NCBI GenBank assembly: GCA_035531075.1
Contig: DATKTO010000007.1
Coordinates: 62,001 to 126,000, forward strand
Length of the DNA stretch: 64,000 nt
Origin: 39-52-133 sp035531075
GTDB lineage: Bacteria > Pseudomonadota > Gammaproteobacteria > Burkholderiales > Gallionellaceae
Reading direction: 5' to 3'
The notes under the pieces were generated by a model, which saw only the letters and a program-made list of their open reading frames with translations, had not been told where the DNA came from and made no database searches. Below, in pieces: positions 8,824-19,403 of this stretch; the stretch's first letter is position 1, and each line of letters opens with the position of its first letter. The position numbers and the translations under genes are program-made.

Positions 8824-9756
8824 ATGGAATTTTTCAGACTTAAAAAAGACATCCCGTTCATGAGCTATGGACGCTGGACGACCACCATTTCTCTGGTGAC
8901 TTTTATTCTGGCGGTATTTTTTCTGGCATCCAAGGGGCTGAATTTTGGCGTCGATTTTACCGGCGGCACAGTGATCGAGATGCATTACGCGCAGCCAGCT
9001 GATGTTAACAAAGTGCGGCTAGAACTCGCTGAAATAGGCTACCACGATGCACTGGTGCAGAACTTCGGTTCCAGCCATGATGTGCTGATTCAGGTGCCGG
9101 TGAAGGCCAATACCACGGGTTCAAAATTGAGCGAAGAGGTGCTAGTCAAGCTGCAGTCCGGTGATGCCAGTGTGGAAATGCGCCGGGTCGAATTTGTCGG
9201 GCCGCAGGTAGGTAAGGAGCTGTTCGAGAATGGCGCAATGGCGTTGCTGCTGGTATCGCTGGGTATCGTCGTCTACCTGTGGATACGCTTCGAGTGGAAA
9301 TTCGGCCTGGCTGCGATTATCGCCAACCTGCATGACGTGGTCATCATTCTCGGCTTCTTCGCCTTCTTCCAGTGGGAATTTTCGCTGTCGGTGCTGGCGG
9401 CGGTACTGGCCGTGCTGGGCTATTCGGTTAACGAATCAGTCGTGGTTTTTGACCGTATCCGCGAAAATTTCCGCAAGATGCGCAAGGCTGAGGTAACTGA
9501 AATTATCGATAATGCCATTACCCGCACCATGTCGCGCACCATAATCACCCACGGTGCCACTCAGATGATGGTGACAGCCATGCTGTTTCTGGGCGGCGAG
9601 ACATTGCATTACTTTGCTCTGGCATTAACCATCGGAATTTTGTTCAGTATCTATTCCTCTGTGCTGGTCGCCAGCCCTCTGCTGCTGATGTTCGGCGTGT
9701 CACGCGAGGATTTCATCAAGCCGGAAAAAGCCGAAGCCGAAGAAGTGTTGCCATAG
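8824..9756 (+). CDS. secF: Protein translocase subunit SecF
   Basis: 310 aa, partner of SecD. TM1 covers residues 20-39 and is followed by the FGVDFTGGTVIE motif. Five C-terminal membrane segments include the signature LGYSVNESVVVFDRIREN. An AAGGAA ribosome site lies 8 bases before the ATG. The stop codon is followed after two bases by the ATG of a DedA gene, so that gene is almost certainly in the same transcript. Confidence 0.97.
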   Translation: MEFFRLKKDIPFMSYGRWTTTISLVTFILAVFFLASKGLNFGVDFTGGTVIEMHYAQPADVNKVRLELAEIGYHDALVQNFGSSHDVLIQVPVKANTTGSKLSEEVLVKLQSGDASVEMRRVEFVGPQVGKELFENGAMALLLVSLGIVVYLWIRFEWKFGLAAIIANLHDVVIILGFFAFFQWEFSLSVLAAVLAVLGYSVNESVVVFDRIRENFRKMRKAEVTEIIDNAITRTMSRTIITHGATQMMVTAMLFLGGETLHYFALALTIGILFSIYSSVLVASPLLLMFGVSREDFIKPEKAEAEEVLP

Positions 9757-9758
9757 TC

Positions 9759-10403
9759 ATGGAACTGCTGACCTATCTGTTTGATGTTGTGATGCATCTG
9801 GATACCCATTTGCTGACACTGACCCAGCAGTATGGTGTATGGATCTATGCCATACTTTTCGTAATCATCTTTAGCGAAACGGGTCTGGTGGTATTCCCTT
9901 TCCTGCCGGGTGACTCGCTGTTGTTTGTGGCTGGCGCTTTGTGCGGCATAGGCGCGCTCGATTTTTATATTTTGCTTCCGCTGTTGATGCTGGCCGCCTT
10001 TTCGGGGGATAACACAAATTACTGGACGGGGCGCCTGATCGGCAAGCGCCTGCTGAAGTTTGGAGATTCGCGCCTTATCAAGCACGAACACCTGGATAAA
10101 ACCCATGCCTTTTATAAGAAGCACGGCGGCAAAACCATCATTTTCGCGCGCTTCCTGCCGATCGTGCGCACCTTCGCCCCATTCGTGGCCGGCATCGCCA
10201 GAATGCATTACCGCCTGTTCATGATTTTTAGCGCTTTGGGAAGCTTGGCCTGGATTGCTTTCTTCGTGATCGGCGGCTATTTTTTGGGTAACATTCCTGT
10301 CATTAAGAATAACCTGACTTTGATGATCCTGGTGATCGTCTTCATATCACTCGCACCAGCTATGCTGCAATTTATTCGTCATCGTCGTGTGCAAAACAGC
10401 TGA
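9759..10403 (+). CDS. DedA-family membrane protein
   Basis: 214 aa, polytopic. It has the DedA/SNARE-associated features: ETGLVVFPFLPGDSLL near residue 47, a re-entrant hydrophobic region, the basic motif FARFLPIVRTFAPFVAG near residue 131, and several C-terminal membrane segments. DedA proteins include flippases for undecaprenyl phosphate and phosphatidylethanolamine and are needed for envelope homeostasis and proton-motive force. Which lipid this one moves cannot be told. It starts two bases after secF. Confidence 0.92.
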   Translation: MELLTYLFDVVMHLDTHLLTLTQQYGVWIYAILFVIIFSETGLVVFPFLPGDSLLFVAGALCGIGALDFYILLPLLMLAAFSGDNTNYWTGRLIGKRLLKFGDSRLIKHEHLDKTHAFYKKHGGKTIIFARFLPIVRTFAPFVAGIARMHYRLFMIFSALGSLAWIAFFVIGGYFLGNIPVIKNNLTLMILVIVFISLAPAMLQFIRHRRVQNS

Positions 10404-10446
10404 ATGCACCCCAGGTTGTTGAAAAATTTGGAGAAGGAGTTTGATC

Positions 10447-12366
10447 ATGTCCGGTAACTCCAAGCTTGAAGAACTCAAAAAGAGTGGCTATTTGCCTTCC
10501 CCCAAGGGTGCCGCCGTGCAAGTGCTGCTGCTTTGCCAGCAAGAGGATGTGACCAATCAGGAAGTCGCCTACGCGATCCAGGCTGATCCGGCCCTGTCTG
10601 CGCGACTGATCAAATTGGCCAATGCCCCGGTGTCACATCAGATACGCCCCATTGCTTCCGTGGTCGATGCCGTTGCCGTGTTGGGGATGAACACAATCAG
10701 GCAATTGGTGCTGGGCTTATCGCTGATAGACAGCACACGCAACATAACGTGCAAGAAATTTGATTATCAGAAATTCTGGTCGCATTCACTGCTGACAGCA
10801 ATCGCCGCGCAAAACCTGGTGTCGCTGAGAGGGGTTGGAGCAATAGCCTCAGAAGAGGTTTTTGTTCTGGGCTTGCTTGGAAAAGTGGGTTCGCTCGCGC
10901 TGGCGACAGCCTATCCGCTCGAATATACGGCTGTGCTTGAAAAAGTGGCAGAAGATGTCAGGCTGGTTGACCTTGAACGTACAGAGTTTGGTTTTGAACA
11001 CAATCTGCTGAGCAAGGAGATGCTGGCTGACTGGCGCATGCCCGAGGTATTCCAAACCGCAATTTTGCATCACGAAGACCCGGCAAAATCGGATATTGCA
11101 GAGGGCGGCAGGGACTGGTGTCTGCTGCATTTGCTGCATATTGCAGATTATTTGGCGCAGATGTGTATGGCCCAGGAGCCGGCGCGCAGCAAAATGGTGT
11201 CAAAGCTGATCTTCAAGGCTACCCGTCTGGGTGTCGAGTCGGATGTGCTGACAGGATTGGGCGATAAGGCAGTGAAGGAGTGGCATGACTGGAGCAAGCT
11301 GTTCGGCATATGCGCAACAGAAGTGCCCCCCTTTGAGAGTTTGCTGGAAGTGGCGCCATTGGCACCGGAAAATAGCGATGCCGGCGAGTTGCCAAACAAT
11401 GCCCTGGATTCATACAAGCTGCGCATTTTGCTGGTGGATGACGACCGCGCCGTGCTGATGATCATGAAAATGTTGCTGGATCGCTGCGGGCATACGGTGG
11501 CAGTGGCGCGCAATGGCGTGGAAGCACTTGGCATGATCAAGGACTTCATGCCGCAAATAATCATGACTGACTGGATCATGCCGGAAATGGACGGTATCGA
11601 GTTTTGCAAGGCGCTCAGACGCAACCCTGAATGGCGAAATATTTATGTGTTTATGCTGACCGCGCAAGAAAGCACGGATCGCCTGGTGGAGGCGTTTGAG
11701 GCAGGTGCCAACGACTATATGACCAAGCCCGTCAACCCCAAGGTGCTGGGGGCAAGGCTGAGCGCGGGGCAACGTGTGGTGCAGCTGCAGGAAGAACTGG
11801 AGCACGAACGTCAGCAGCTGCATAAATTCTCCAGCGAACTGGCAGCCAGCAATCAGCGCTTCCAGAAATTAGCGCTCACCGACGTGCTCACGGATCTGCC
11901 CAACCGCCGTTTTGCAAATGAACATCTGGATCGGCAGTGGGCATTGGCGCAGCGCAACAACACGGCACTGTCATGCATGATGGTGGACATCGATTATTTC
12001 AAGCAGGTCAACGACACCTATGGCCACAAGGTCGGCGATGATGTGCTTAAACGGATAGCACACGCATTTCAAATGTCCGTGCGCAAGCAGGATGTGGTGT
12101 GTCGTTTGGGCGGGGAGGAGTTTCTGGTGATTTGTCCCGAAGTCCAGGCGCAGCCTTTCTTTCGTTATGCAGAGCGGCTACGACAGAATATCAGCGAGCT
12201 GACTTTCAATGATCCGGCAACTGACAAAAGTTTCAAACTGACCATCAGCATCGGGGCGGCGAGTAAAGCGCCGCTGGTGTCGACTTCTGAAATGTTACTG
12301 CAGCTTGCGGACAAGAGGCTATATGCGGCAAAAGAAAGCGGACGCAACCGCACCGTTGCTGACTAG
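10447..12366 (+). CDS. HDOD-receiver-GGDEF hybrid (putative diguanylate cyclase)
   Basis: 639 aa from ATG 10447, with AAGGAG 7 bases upstream. Domains in order: HDOD, about residues 15-260 (degenerate HD-like regulatory domain); receiver, about 328-445, with LVDDDR, the phospho-acceptor Asp in TDWIMPEMDG and the TKPVNPK lysine; a short coiled coil (LQEELEHERQQLHKF); and GGDEF, about 475-637, with an intact GGEEF active site and a product-inhibition motif RKQD five residues before it. It is therefore predicted to be active in c-di-GMP synthesis under phosphorelay control. The cognate kinase is not adjacent. Confidence 0.92.
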   Translation: MSGNSKLEELKKSGYLPSPKGAAVQVLLLCQQEDVTNQEVAYAIQADPALSARLIKLANAPVSHQIRPIASVVDAVAVLGMNTIRQLVLGLSLIDSTRNITCKKFDYQKFWSHSLLTAIAAQNLVSLRGVGAIASEEVFVLGLLGKVGSLALATAYPLEYTAVLEKVAEDVRLVDLERTEFGFEHNLLSKEMLADWRMPEVFQTAILHHEDPAKSDIAEGGRDWCLLHLLHIADYLAQMCMAQEPARSKMVSKLIFKATRLGVESDVLTGLGDKAVKEWHDWSKLFGICATEVPPFESLLEVAPLAPENSDAGELPNNALDSYKLRILLVDDDRAVLMIMKMLLDRCGHTVAVARNGVEALGMIKDFMPQIIMTDWIMPEMDGIEFCKALRRNPEWRNIYVFMLTAQESTDRLVEAFEAGANDYMTKPVNPKVLGARLSAGQRVVQLQEELEHERQQLHKFSSELAASNQRFQKLALTDVLTDLPNRRFANEHLDRQWALAQRNNTALSCMMVDIDYFKQVNDTYGHKVGDDVLKRIAHAFQMSVRKQDVVCRLGGEEFLVICPEVQAQPFFRYAERLRQNISELTFNDPATDKSFKLTISIGAASKAPLVSTSEMLLQLADKRLYAAKESGRNRTVAD

Positions 12367-12416
12367 GTAGCAAGAAGCATCAACAAAGCGCCGCCCTGAG
12401 TCGACGACGCCCTGAT

Positions 12417-14669
<2,253 letters not shown>

Positions 14670-14670
14670 G

Positions 14671-14979
14671 TTAATTTTCCTCCAATATACAGCGTAGCGG
14701 GTGACCGTTTTCTATTGCAAATGCAGTTACTTGGGCGACTTTTGTCTCTGCAGTATCCTTCGGATAGACACCGCAGACGGCAGACCCTTCATTATGTACT
14801 TTGAGCATTACCTGCATGGCGCGTTCCCGGTCCATGGCGAAAAATATTTGCAATACCTCGACTACAAAAACCATTGTCGAATAGTCATCATTCAGCAATA
14901 GCACCCTGTAGAGTTTTGGGGGTTGGGTTTTACTGCGCTCTGCCTCAAGTAAGGTCGTGCTTTCATGTTTCGTCTTCAT
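14671..14979 (-). CDS. clpS: Clp protease adaptor ClpS
   Basis: 102-aa N-end-rule adaptor that binds the ClpA N-domain. A flexible N-terminal tail precedes the conserved core: LYRVLLLNDDYSTMVFVVEVL (residues 23-43, a Tyr/Asn/Asp/Asp pocket for N-degrons), the helix RAMQVMLKVHNEG with the His ligand, and the GVYPKDTAETK segment. First gene of clpS-clpA, divergent from the cold-shock gene, a common betaproteobacterial arrangement. Confidence 0.97.
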   Translation of the reverse strand: MKTKHESTTLLEAERSKTQPPKLYRVLLLNDDYSTMVFVVEVLQIFFAMDRERAMQVMLKVHNEGSAVCGVYPKDTAETKVAQVTAFAIENGHPLRCILEEN

Positions 14980-15074
14980 CGTAATATTGTCACATTTTTG
15001 AGGTTCATTATCTGGGGATTAAGGCACCTTTTTCAAGCATATTCCGGAGATTTGTAAAAACATGCATTTAATGC

Positions 15075-15103
15075 TTGACTGTTTTAGCAGAACTAGCGTA
15101 AAA
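15075..15103 (+). promoter_or_regulatory. Putative sigma70 promoter of cspA
   Basis: TTGACT (15075-15080), a 17-base spacer and GTAAAA (15098-15103). This would give an untranslated leader of about 110 bases before the cold-shock ATG, in keeping with the long thermosensing leaders of cspA-type genes. Confidence 0.5.
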
Positions 15104-15218
15104 AGCGCATGGGTGTTTGAATCAAAGTATCTGCAGTACTGGTTTTGCCATGCGCGGGATGGAGAATTCAAACAGTTTAACGGGAATCCACCCGGTTTTT
15201 TAGTAAGGAAGTTTTAAC

Positions 15219-15422
15219 ATGGCAAACGGTACAGTTAAGTGGTTCAATGATGCAAAAGGCTTTGGCTTTATCACTCCAGATGATGGCAGCGAAGATCTTT
15301 TTGCGCACTTTTCCGCAATTAACATGAGCGGTTTCAAGTCGCTGAAAGAAGGCCAGAAGGTTACCTTTGATATCGTTCAAGGTCCTAAAGGCAAGCAAGC
15401 TTCAAACATCCAGGCTCCTTAA
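15219..15422 (+). CDS. cspA: Cold-shock protein, CspA family
   Basis: 67-aa single cold-shock domain, an RNA chaperone. The RNA-binding motifs RNP1 (KGFGFIT) and RNP2 (DLFAHFS) are intact, and the start NGTVKWFND is typical. AAGGAAG lies 7 bases before the ATG. It has a long leader upstream and a strong intrinsic terminator 23 bases after the stop, so it is monocistronic. Which paralogue it is cannot be decided; the symbol is by family. Confidence 0.95.
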   Translation: MANGTVKWFNDAKGFGFITPDDGSEDLFAHFSAINMSGFKSLKEGQKVTFDIVQGPKGKQASNIQAP

Positions 15423-15444
15423 TAGGTTTCTGGCTGGATAAGCT

Positions 15445-15470
15445 AAAGCCCGCATACGCGGGCTTTTTTT
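15445..15470 (+). terminator. Intrinsic terminator after cspA
   Basis: AAAGCCCGC, loop ATAC, GCGGGCTTT followed by a T run: a 9-bp stem with U tail. Confidence 0.95.
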
Positions 15471-15528
15471 ATTGCTGCATCACAATGCCGGAAGCAAGCT
15501 CCTGCCCCGGTCAGAGATATTTACTGGC

Positions 15529-17751
15529 TCAAATGGCGCCCAAGGCAGCATTGAACGTCTCGCTTGGCCGCATTGCTTTCGAGGTCTTGTCGAAAGCAGG
15601 GTGGAAATAACCTCCCAGATCAACGGGTTTCCCTTGCGCAGCGATCAGCTCTTCATTGATCCTGGCTTCGTTGTCCGTCAATGCCTTGGCTAACGCTGTG
15701 AAACGCGCCTGCACTTCCTTGTCCCTGCTCTGCGCGGCCAGTGCCTGTGCCCAGTACAGCGCGAGGTAAAAGTGGCTGCCCCGGTTGTCGATCTCACCCA
15801 CCCTGCGGGAAGGTGACTTGTTGTTGTCCAGAATTCTGGCGTTGGCCTGATCCAGCGTCTCGGCCAGAATCTGTGCCTTCGAGTTATTGAATTTCTGCGC
15901 CAGATGTTCCAGCGATACCCCCAGCGCCAGGAATTCACCCAGAGAATCCCAGCGCAAATAGCCTTCCTGCTGGAATTGCTGCACATGCTTGGGTGCCGAG
16001 CCGCCTGCGCCGGTCTCAAACAATCCGCCGCCATTCATCAGGGGCACAATGGACAGCATCTTGGCACTGGTGCCCAGCTCAAGTATCGGGAACAGGTCGG
16101 TGAGATAGTCGCGTAAAACATTGCCGGTGACGGAGATAGTGTCTTTCCCTGCACGGATGCGCTCAATCGATAGTTGAATCGCGTCTTCTGGCGTCATGAC
16201 GCGAATATCGAGTCCGCTGGTATCGTGGTCCTTCAGGTATTTCTCCACCTTCAGGATGAGCTGGGCATCGTGCGCCCGGTTCTTGTCCAGCCAGAAAATG
16301 GCCGGGGTTCCGCTGATACGTGCCCGCTCGACGGCAAGCCTGACCCAGTCCTGGATCGGCGCGTCTTTTGCCTGGCACATGCGGAAAATGTCACCCTGCT
16401 CGACCGTCTGTTCCAGCAGAGTTTTGCCGGAAGCATCAACTACGCGCACACGGCCGTTCGCGGCGATCTCGAAGGTTTTGTCATGGGAGCCGTATTCTTC
16501 GGCCTGCTGCGCCATCAAGCCGATGTTGGGTACGCTGCCCATGGTCTTGGGGTCAAATGCGCCGTGCTTCCTGCAATCGTCGATCACGACCTGATAAATC
16601 CGCGCGTAGCAACGGTCGGGGATCATCGCCTTGGTGTCGTGCAGTTTGCCGTCCGTTCCCCACATTTTTCCGGAATCGCGGATCATCGCCGGCATGGATG
16701 CATCGACAATGACATCGCTGGGCACATGCAGGTTGGTGATGCCCTTGTCAGAGTTAACCATGGCCAATTCCGGGCGGGTCTTGTACACGGCCTGGATGTC
16801 GGCTTCGATCTCGGCGCGCCGGGCTTCGGGCAGTTTGGCGATTTTCGCATAGAGGTCGCCCAGGCCGTTATTGACGTTGACGCCCAGCTCCTTGATTAGC
16901 GCAGCGTGTTTCTCGAACACATCCTTGTAATAAACGGTGACGGCATGGCCGAACATGATGGGGTCGGAGATCTTCATCATGGTGGCCTTGAGGTGCAAAG
17001 ACAGCAGCACGCCCTGGTTCTTCGCGTCTGCCATCTGCTCCTCGTAGAAGGTGCGCAGAGCGCGGCGGCTCATGACGCAAGCGTCGATGATTTCGCCCGC
17101 TTTGAGCGTGGTTTTTTCTTTCAGTATCGTGCTGTTACCATCGTCGCCGACAAGCTCGATGCGCACCGCGCCGGCATCCTTCACCATGGCGGACTTTTCG
17201 CTGCCGTAGAAGTCTCCGGCGTTCATGTGCGCCACATGCGTCTTTGAATCTGCGCTCCAGGCGCCCATCTTGTGCGGGTGCTTGCGTGCGAATTGCTTGA
17301 CTGAGGCGGCGGCACGACGGTCGGAGTTGCCTTCGCGCAGCACCGGGTTTACGGCACTGCCGAGCACCTTGCTGTAATGCGCCTTGATTTCCTTGTCGGC
17401 ATCCGTTTTCGGCTCTTCCGGATAGTCTGGAATCTTGTATCCCTGGGACTGCAATTCCTTGATGGCAGCCTTTAACTGAGGTAGAGATGCGCTAATATTC
17501 GGCAGCTTGATGATGTTTGCTTCCGGTTTGAGTGTAAGCTCACCCAGTTCAGTCAGTTCATCCGCGATCTTCTGCCTGGCGCTGAGGTTTTCAGGGAAGT
17601 TTGAGAGAATGCGCCCTGCCAGGGAAATGTCCCGTGTTTCAACGGTGATGCCGGCGGCCTTGGTGAAGGCTTGAATGATGGGAAGCAGCGAATAGGTCGC
17701 CAGTGCCGGTGCTTCATCTGTCAGGGTGTAAATGATTTTTGGGGTCGCCAT
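15529..17751 (-). CDS. icd2: Monomeric NADP-dependent isocitrate dehydrogenase
   Basis: 740 aa, the length of the monomeric IDH class (about 80 kDa, unrelated in length to the dimeric 45-kDa Icd). Oxidative decarboxylation of isocitrate to 2-oxoglutarate in the TCA cycle. Family sequences visible include IIYTLTDEAPALATYSLLP at the N-terminus, EGNSDRRAA, MWGTDGKLHDTKAMIPD, SVTGNVLRDYLTDLFPILE and LAQTLDQAN-like AETLDQANARI. Monogenic, with a 45-base divergent gap to rluE. Autotrophic betaproteobacteria often carry this form. Confidence 0.97.
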   Translation of the reverse strand: MATPKIIYTLTDEAPALATYSLLPIIQAFTKAAGITVETRDISLAGRILSNFPENLSARQKIADELTELGELTLKPEANIIKLPNISASLPQLKAAIKELQSQGYKIPDYPEEPKTDADKEIKAHYSKVLGSAVNPVLREGNSDRRAAASVKQFARKHPHKMGAWSADSKTHVAHMNAGDFYGSEKSAMVKDAGAVRIELVGDDGNSTILKEKTTLKAGEIIDACVMSRRALRTFYEEQMADAKNQGVLLSLHLKATMMKISDPIMFGHAVTVYYKDVFEKHAALIKELGVNVNNGLGDLYAKIAKLPEARRAEIEADIQAVYKTRPELAMVNSDKGITNLHVPSDVIVDASMPAMIRDSGKMWGTDGKLHDTKAMIPDRCYARIYQVVIDDCRKHGAFDPKTMGSVPNIGLMAQQAEEYGSHDKTFEIAANGRVRVVDASGKTLLEQTVEQGDIFRMCQAKDAPIQDWVRLAVERARISGTPAIFWLDKNRAHDAQLILKVEKYLKDHDTSGLDIRVMTPEDAIQLSIERIRAGKDTISVTGNVLRDYLTDLFPILELGTSAKMLSIVPLMNGGGLFETGAGGSAPKHVQQFQQEGYLRWDSLGEFLALGVSLEHLAQKFNNSKAQILAETLDQANARILDNNKSPSRRVGEIDNRGSHFYLALYWAQALAAQSRDKEVQARFTALAKALTDNEARINEELIAAQGKPVDLGGYFHPAFDKTSKAMRPSETFNAALGAI

Positions 17752-17795
17752 GATTTTTATTAAAGAATTGAAACTTTGTTTATGAGAGAAATGAG

Positions 17796-18350
17796 ATGAG
17801 CCGCATCTTGCTGTTCAACAAACCCTATGGGGTGATCTGTCAATTCAGCCGTGATGGCATGCATCCGACGCTAGCCGATTATATCTCGCTTCCCGATTTT
17901 TATCCTGCCGGACGGCTGGATACTGATAGCGAGGGACTATTGCTGCTGACGGACGATGGCAAGTTGCAGCATTTGATCACCGATCCGCGCCATAAGTTAA
18001 GTAAAACATACTGGGTGCAAGTGGAAGGTGTGCCCGATGATACTGCGCTGGGAAAGTTGCGCAAAGGCGTTGATCTGAAGGATTTTGTCACCTTGCCGGC
18101 AGACGTTCAGCCGATGGAAGAGCCTGGCGGTTTGTGGCCGCGCAATCCTCCCATCCGTATTCGAAAGGAAATTCCCGCCAGCTGGTTAAAAATCACGATA
18201 CGCGAAGGAAAAAATCGTCAGGTGCGCAGGATGACAGCAGCAGTAGGATTGCCGACTTTGCGACTGATTCGTTACTGTATTGGCGAGTGGGCACTGGATG
18301 GCCTGGCACCCGGTGCGTGGCGCGAGGAGACAATGGCTCGGCCCGGATAG
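17796..18350 (+). CDS. rluE: 23S rRNA pseudouridine synthase, RluE/RsuA type
   Basis: 184 aa, close to E. coli RluE, which makes pseudouridine 2457 of 23S rRNA. The catalytic Asp lies in GRLDTDSEGLLLLTDDG (about residues 41-57); also seen are NKPYGVICQFS and EGKNRQVRRMTAAVG. There is no N-terminal S4 domain, which fits RluE rather than RsuA or RluB. The start is preceded by GAGA only. Divergent from icd. Confidence 0.92.
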   Translation: MSRILLFNKPYGVICQFSRDGMHPTLADYISLPDFYPAGRLDTDSEGLLLLTDDGKLQHLITDPRHKLSKTYWVQVEGVPDDTALGKLRKGVDLKDFVTLPADVQPMEEPGGLWPRNPPIRIRKEIPASWLKITIREGKNRQVRRMTAAVGLPTLRLIRYCIGEWALDGLAPGAWREETMARPG

Positions 18351-18417
18351 GGAAATAGAAATGGTCATGGTTGCCCCCATATTGCAGCATGACACTCCAT
18401 GCAAAGGAACACCAGGC

Positions 18418-18470
18418 GTAGGGGCTTGCCCTATGCAACCCAATGGGGTTGTGTAGGGACTCGCCCTATG
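18418..18470. repeat. Two copies of an 18-bp GTAGGG...CCCTATG element around a hairpin
   Basis: GTAGGGGCTTGCCCTATG (18418-18435) and GTAGGGACTCGCCCTATG (18453-18470) differ at three positions. Each is itself an imperfect palindrome. Between them CAACCC and GGGTTG form another inverted repeat. The array sits directly upstream of the fmdB promoter. Confidence 0.85.
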
Positions 18471-18493
18471 CGCACCGATAGGGTAGTGTAGGG

Positions 18494-18499
18494 TATAAT
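18494..18499 (+). promoter_or_regulatory. Putative -10 element of the fmdB-DUF502-aspS operon
   Basis: A perfect TATAAT lies 38 bases upstream of the fmdB ATG. No good -35 is visible, so an activator or an upstream element may contribute. Confidence 0.5.
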
Positions 18500-18536
18500 G
18501 CCTCCCTTTTTTTAGCTTTAGATCCAGGAGTATTCC

Positions 18537-18752
18537 ATGCCCATTTATGAATATCGCTGCAGTAGTTGCGGCAAACAAGATGATGTCATGCAAAAGATGA
18601 GCGATGCACCGCTCACCAAATGTCCGGCTTGTGGCAAGGAAACCTATGCCAAGCAGATTTCTGCTGCCGGTTTCCAGCTCAAGGGCGACGGCTATTACGT
18701 GACTGATTTTAAAAATTCCGGCAGCAAATCCGGCGCGGCGAAAAGCGAGTGA
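18537..18752 (+). CDS. FmdB-family zinc-ribbon protein
   Basis: 71 aa. The zinc ribbon consists of CSSC (residues 8-11) and CPAC (about 29-32) in the pattern PIYEYRCxxCGK...KCPACGK, the FmdB/CxxC_CXXC_SSSS family. The C-terminus is Ser/Gly/Lys-rich and disordered. Function is unproven: a small regulator or RNA-binding protein. AGGAG lies 7 bases upstream of the ATG. The stop overlaps the GTG start of the next gene by four bases, so the two are coupled. Confidence 0.93.
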   Translation: MPIYEYRCSSCGKQDDVMQKMSDAPLTKCPACGKETYAKQISAAGFQLKGDGYYVTDFKNSGSKSGAAKSE

Positions 18753-19366
18753 AAAAATACTTACTGACAGGGCTGCTGGTCTGGGTGCCGCTCGGCATTA
18801 CCGTGTGGGTGTTGAAGGTCACCATCGGCATGCTGGATCAGAGCCTGCTGCTATTACCCGAGCAATGGCGCCCGGATGTGTTGCTTGGAGTGCACATTCC
18901 CGGATTGGGGGTCATTTTGACCGTGCTGGTACTGTTAGGCACAGGGCTGATTGTACGCAATGTGTTGGGCCAGCAATTGTTGCGCGTTTGGGAAGGCATA
19001 CTGCGTCACATTCCCTTTGTTAGCGCCATTTACAACAGTGTAAAGCAGGTGAGCGACACCTTGCTCTCCGGGGAAGGCAACGCCTTCGGCAAGGTACTGC
19101 TGGTGCGCTATCCGCATGTAGAGGCGTGGTCGCTGGCGTTTCAAACGACTGTTCCCGGCGGGGTATTGCAGCAACTGGGTGATGAATACGTGGGCGTGTT
19201 CATCCCTACAACGCCCAGCCCGGTCAACGGTTTTTATTTCTTCGTGCGCAAAGCCGACACCATAGAGCTGGACGTCAGCGTGGATGTCGCCTTTAAATCC
19301 ATCATCTCCATGGGGGTGGTTGCCGATCCAGAAATAGTGGTAAGCGGTACAGCCGCAAAATCCTGA
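18749..19366 (+). CDS. DUF502 family membrane protein
   Basis: 205 aa, GTG start overlapping the fmdB stop (GTGA). Two N-terminal membrane segments (about residues 4-23 and 52-74) are followed by a soluble domain with the DUF502 signatures PFVSAIYNSVKQV, VLLVRYPHVEAWSLAF, and VFIPTTPSPVNGF. Role unknown; it nearly always sits between fmdB and aspS in Betaproteobacteria, as here. Confidence 0.93.
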   Translation: MKKYLLTGLLVWVPLGITVWVLKVTIGMLDQSLLLLPEQWRPDVLLGVHIPGLGVILTVLVLLGTGLIVRNVLGQQLLRVWEGILRHIPFVSAIYNSVKQVSDTLLSGEGNAFGKVLLVRYPHVEAWSLAFQTTVPGGVLQQLGDEYVGVFIPTTPSPVNGFYFFVRKADTIELDVSVDVAFKSIISMGVVADPEIVVSGTAAKS

Positions 19367-19403
19367 GAATTTATTATCAATTATTTTTTACCAAAGAACT
19401 GAC

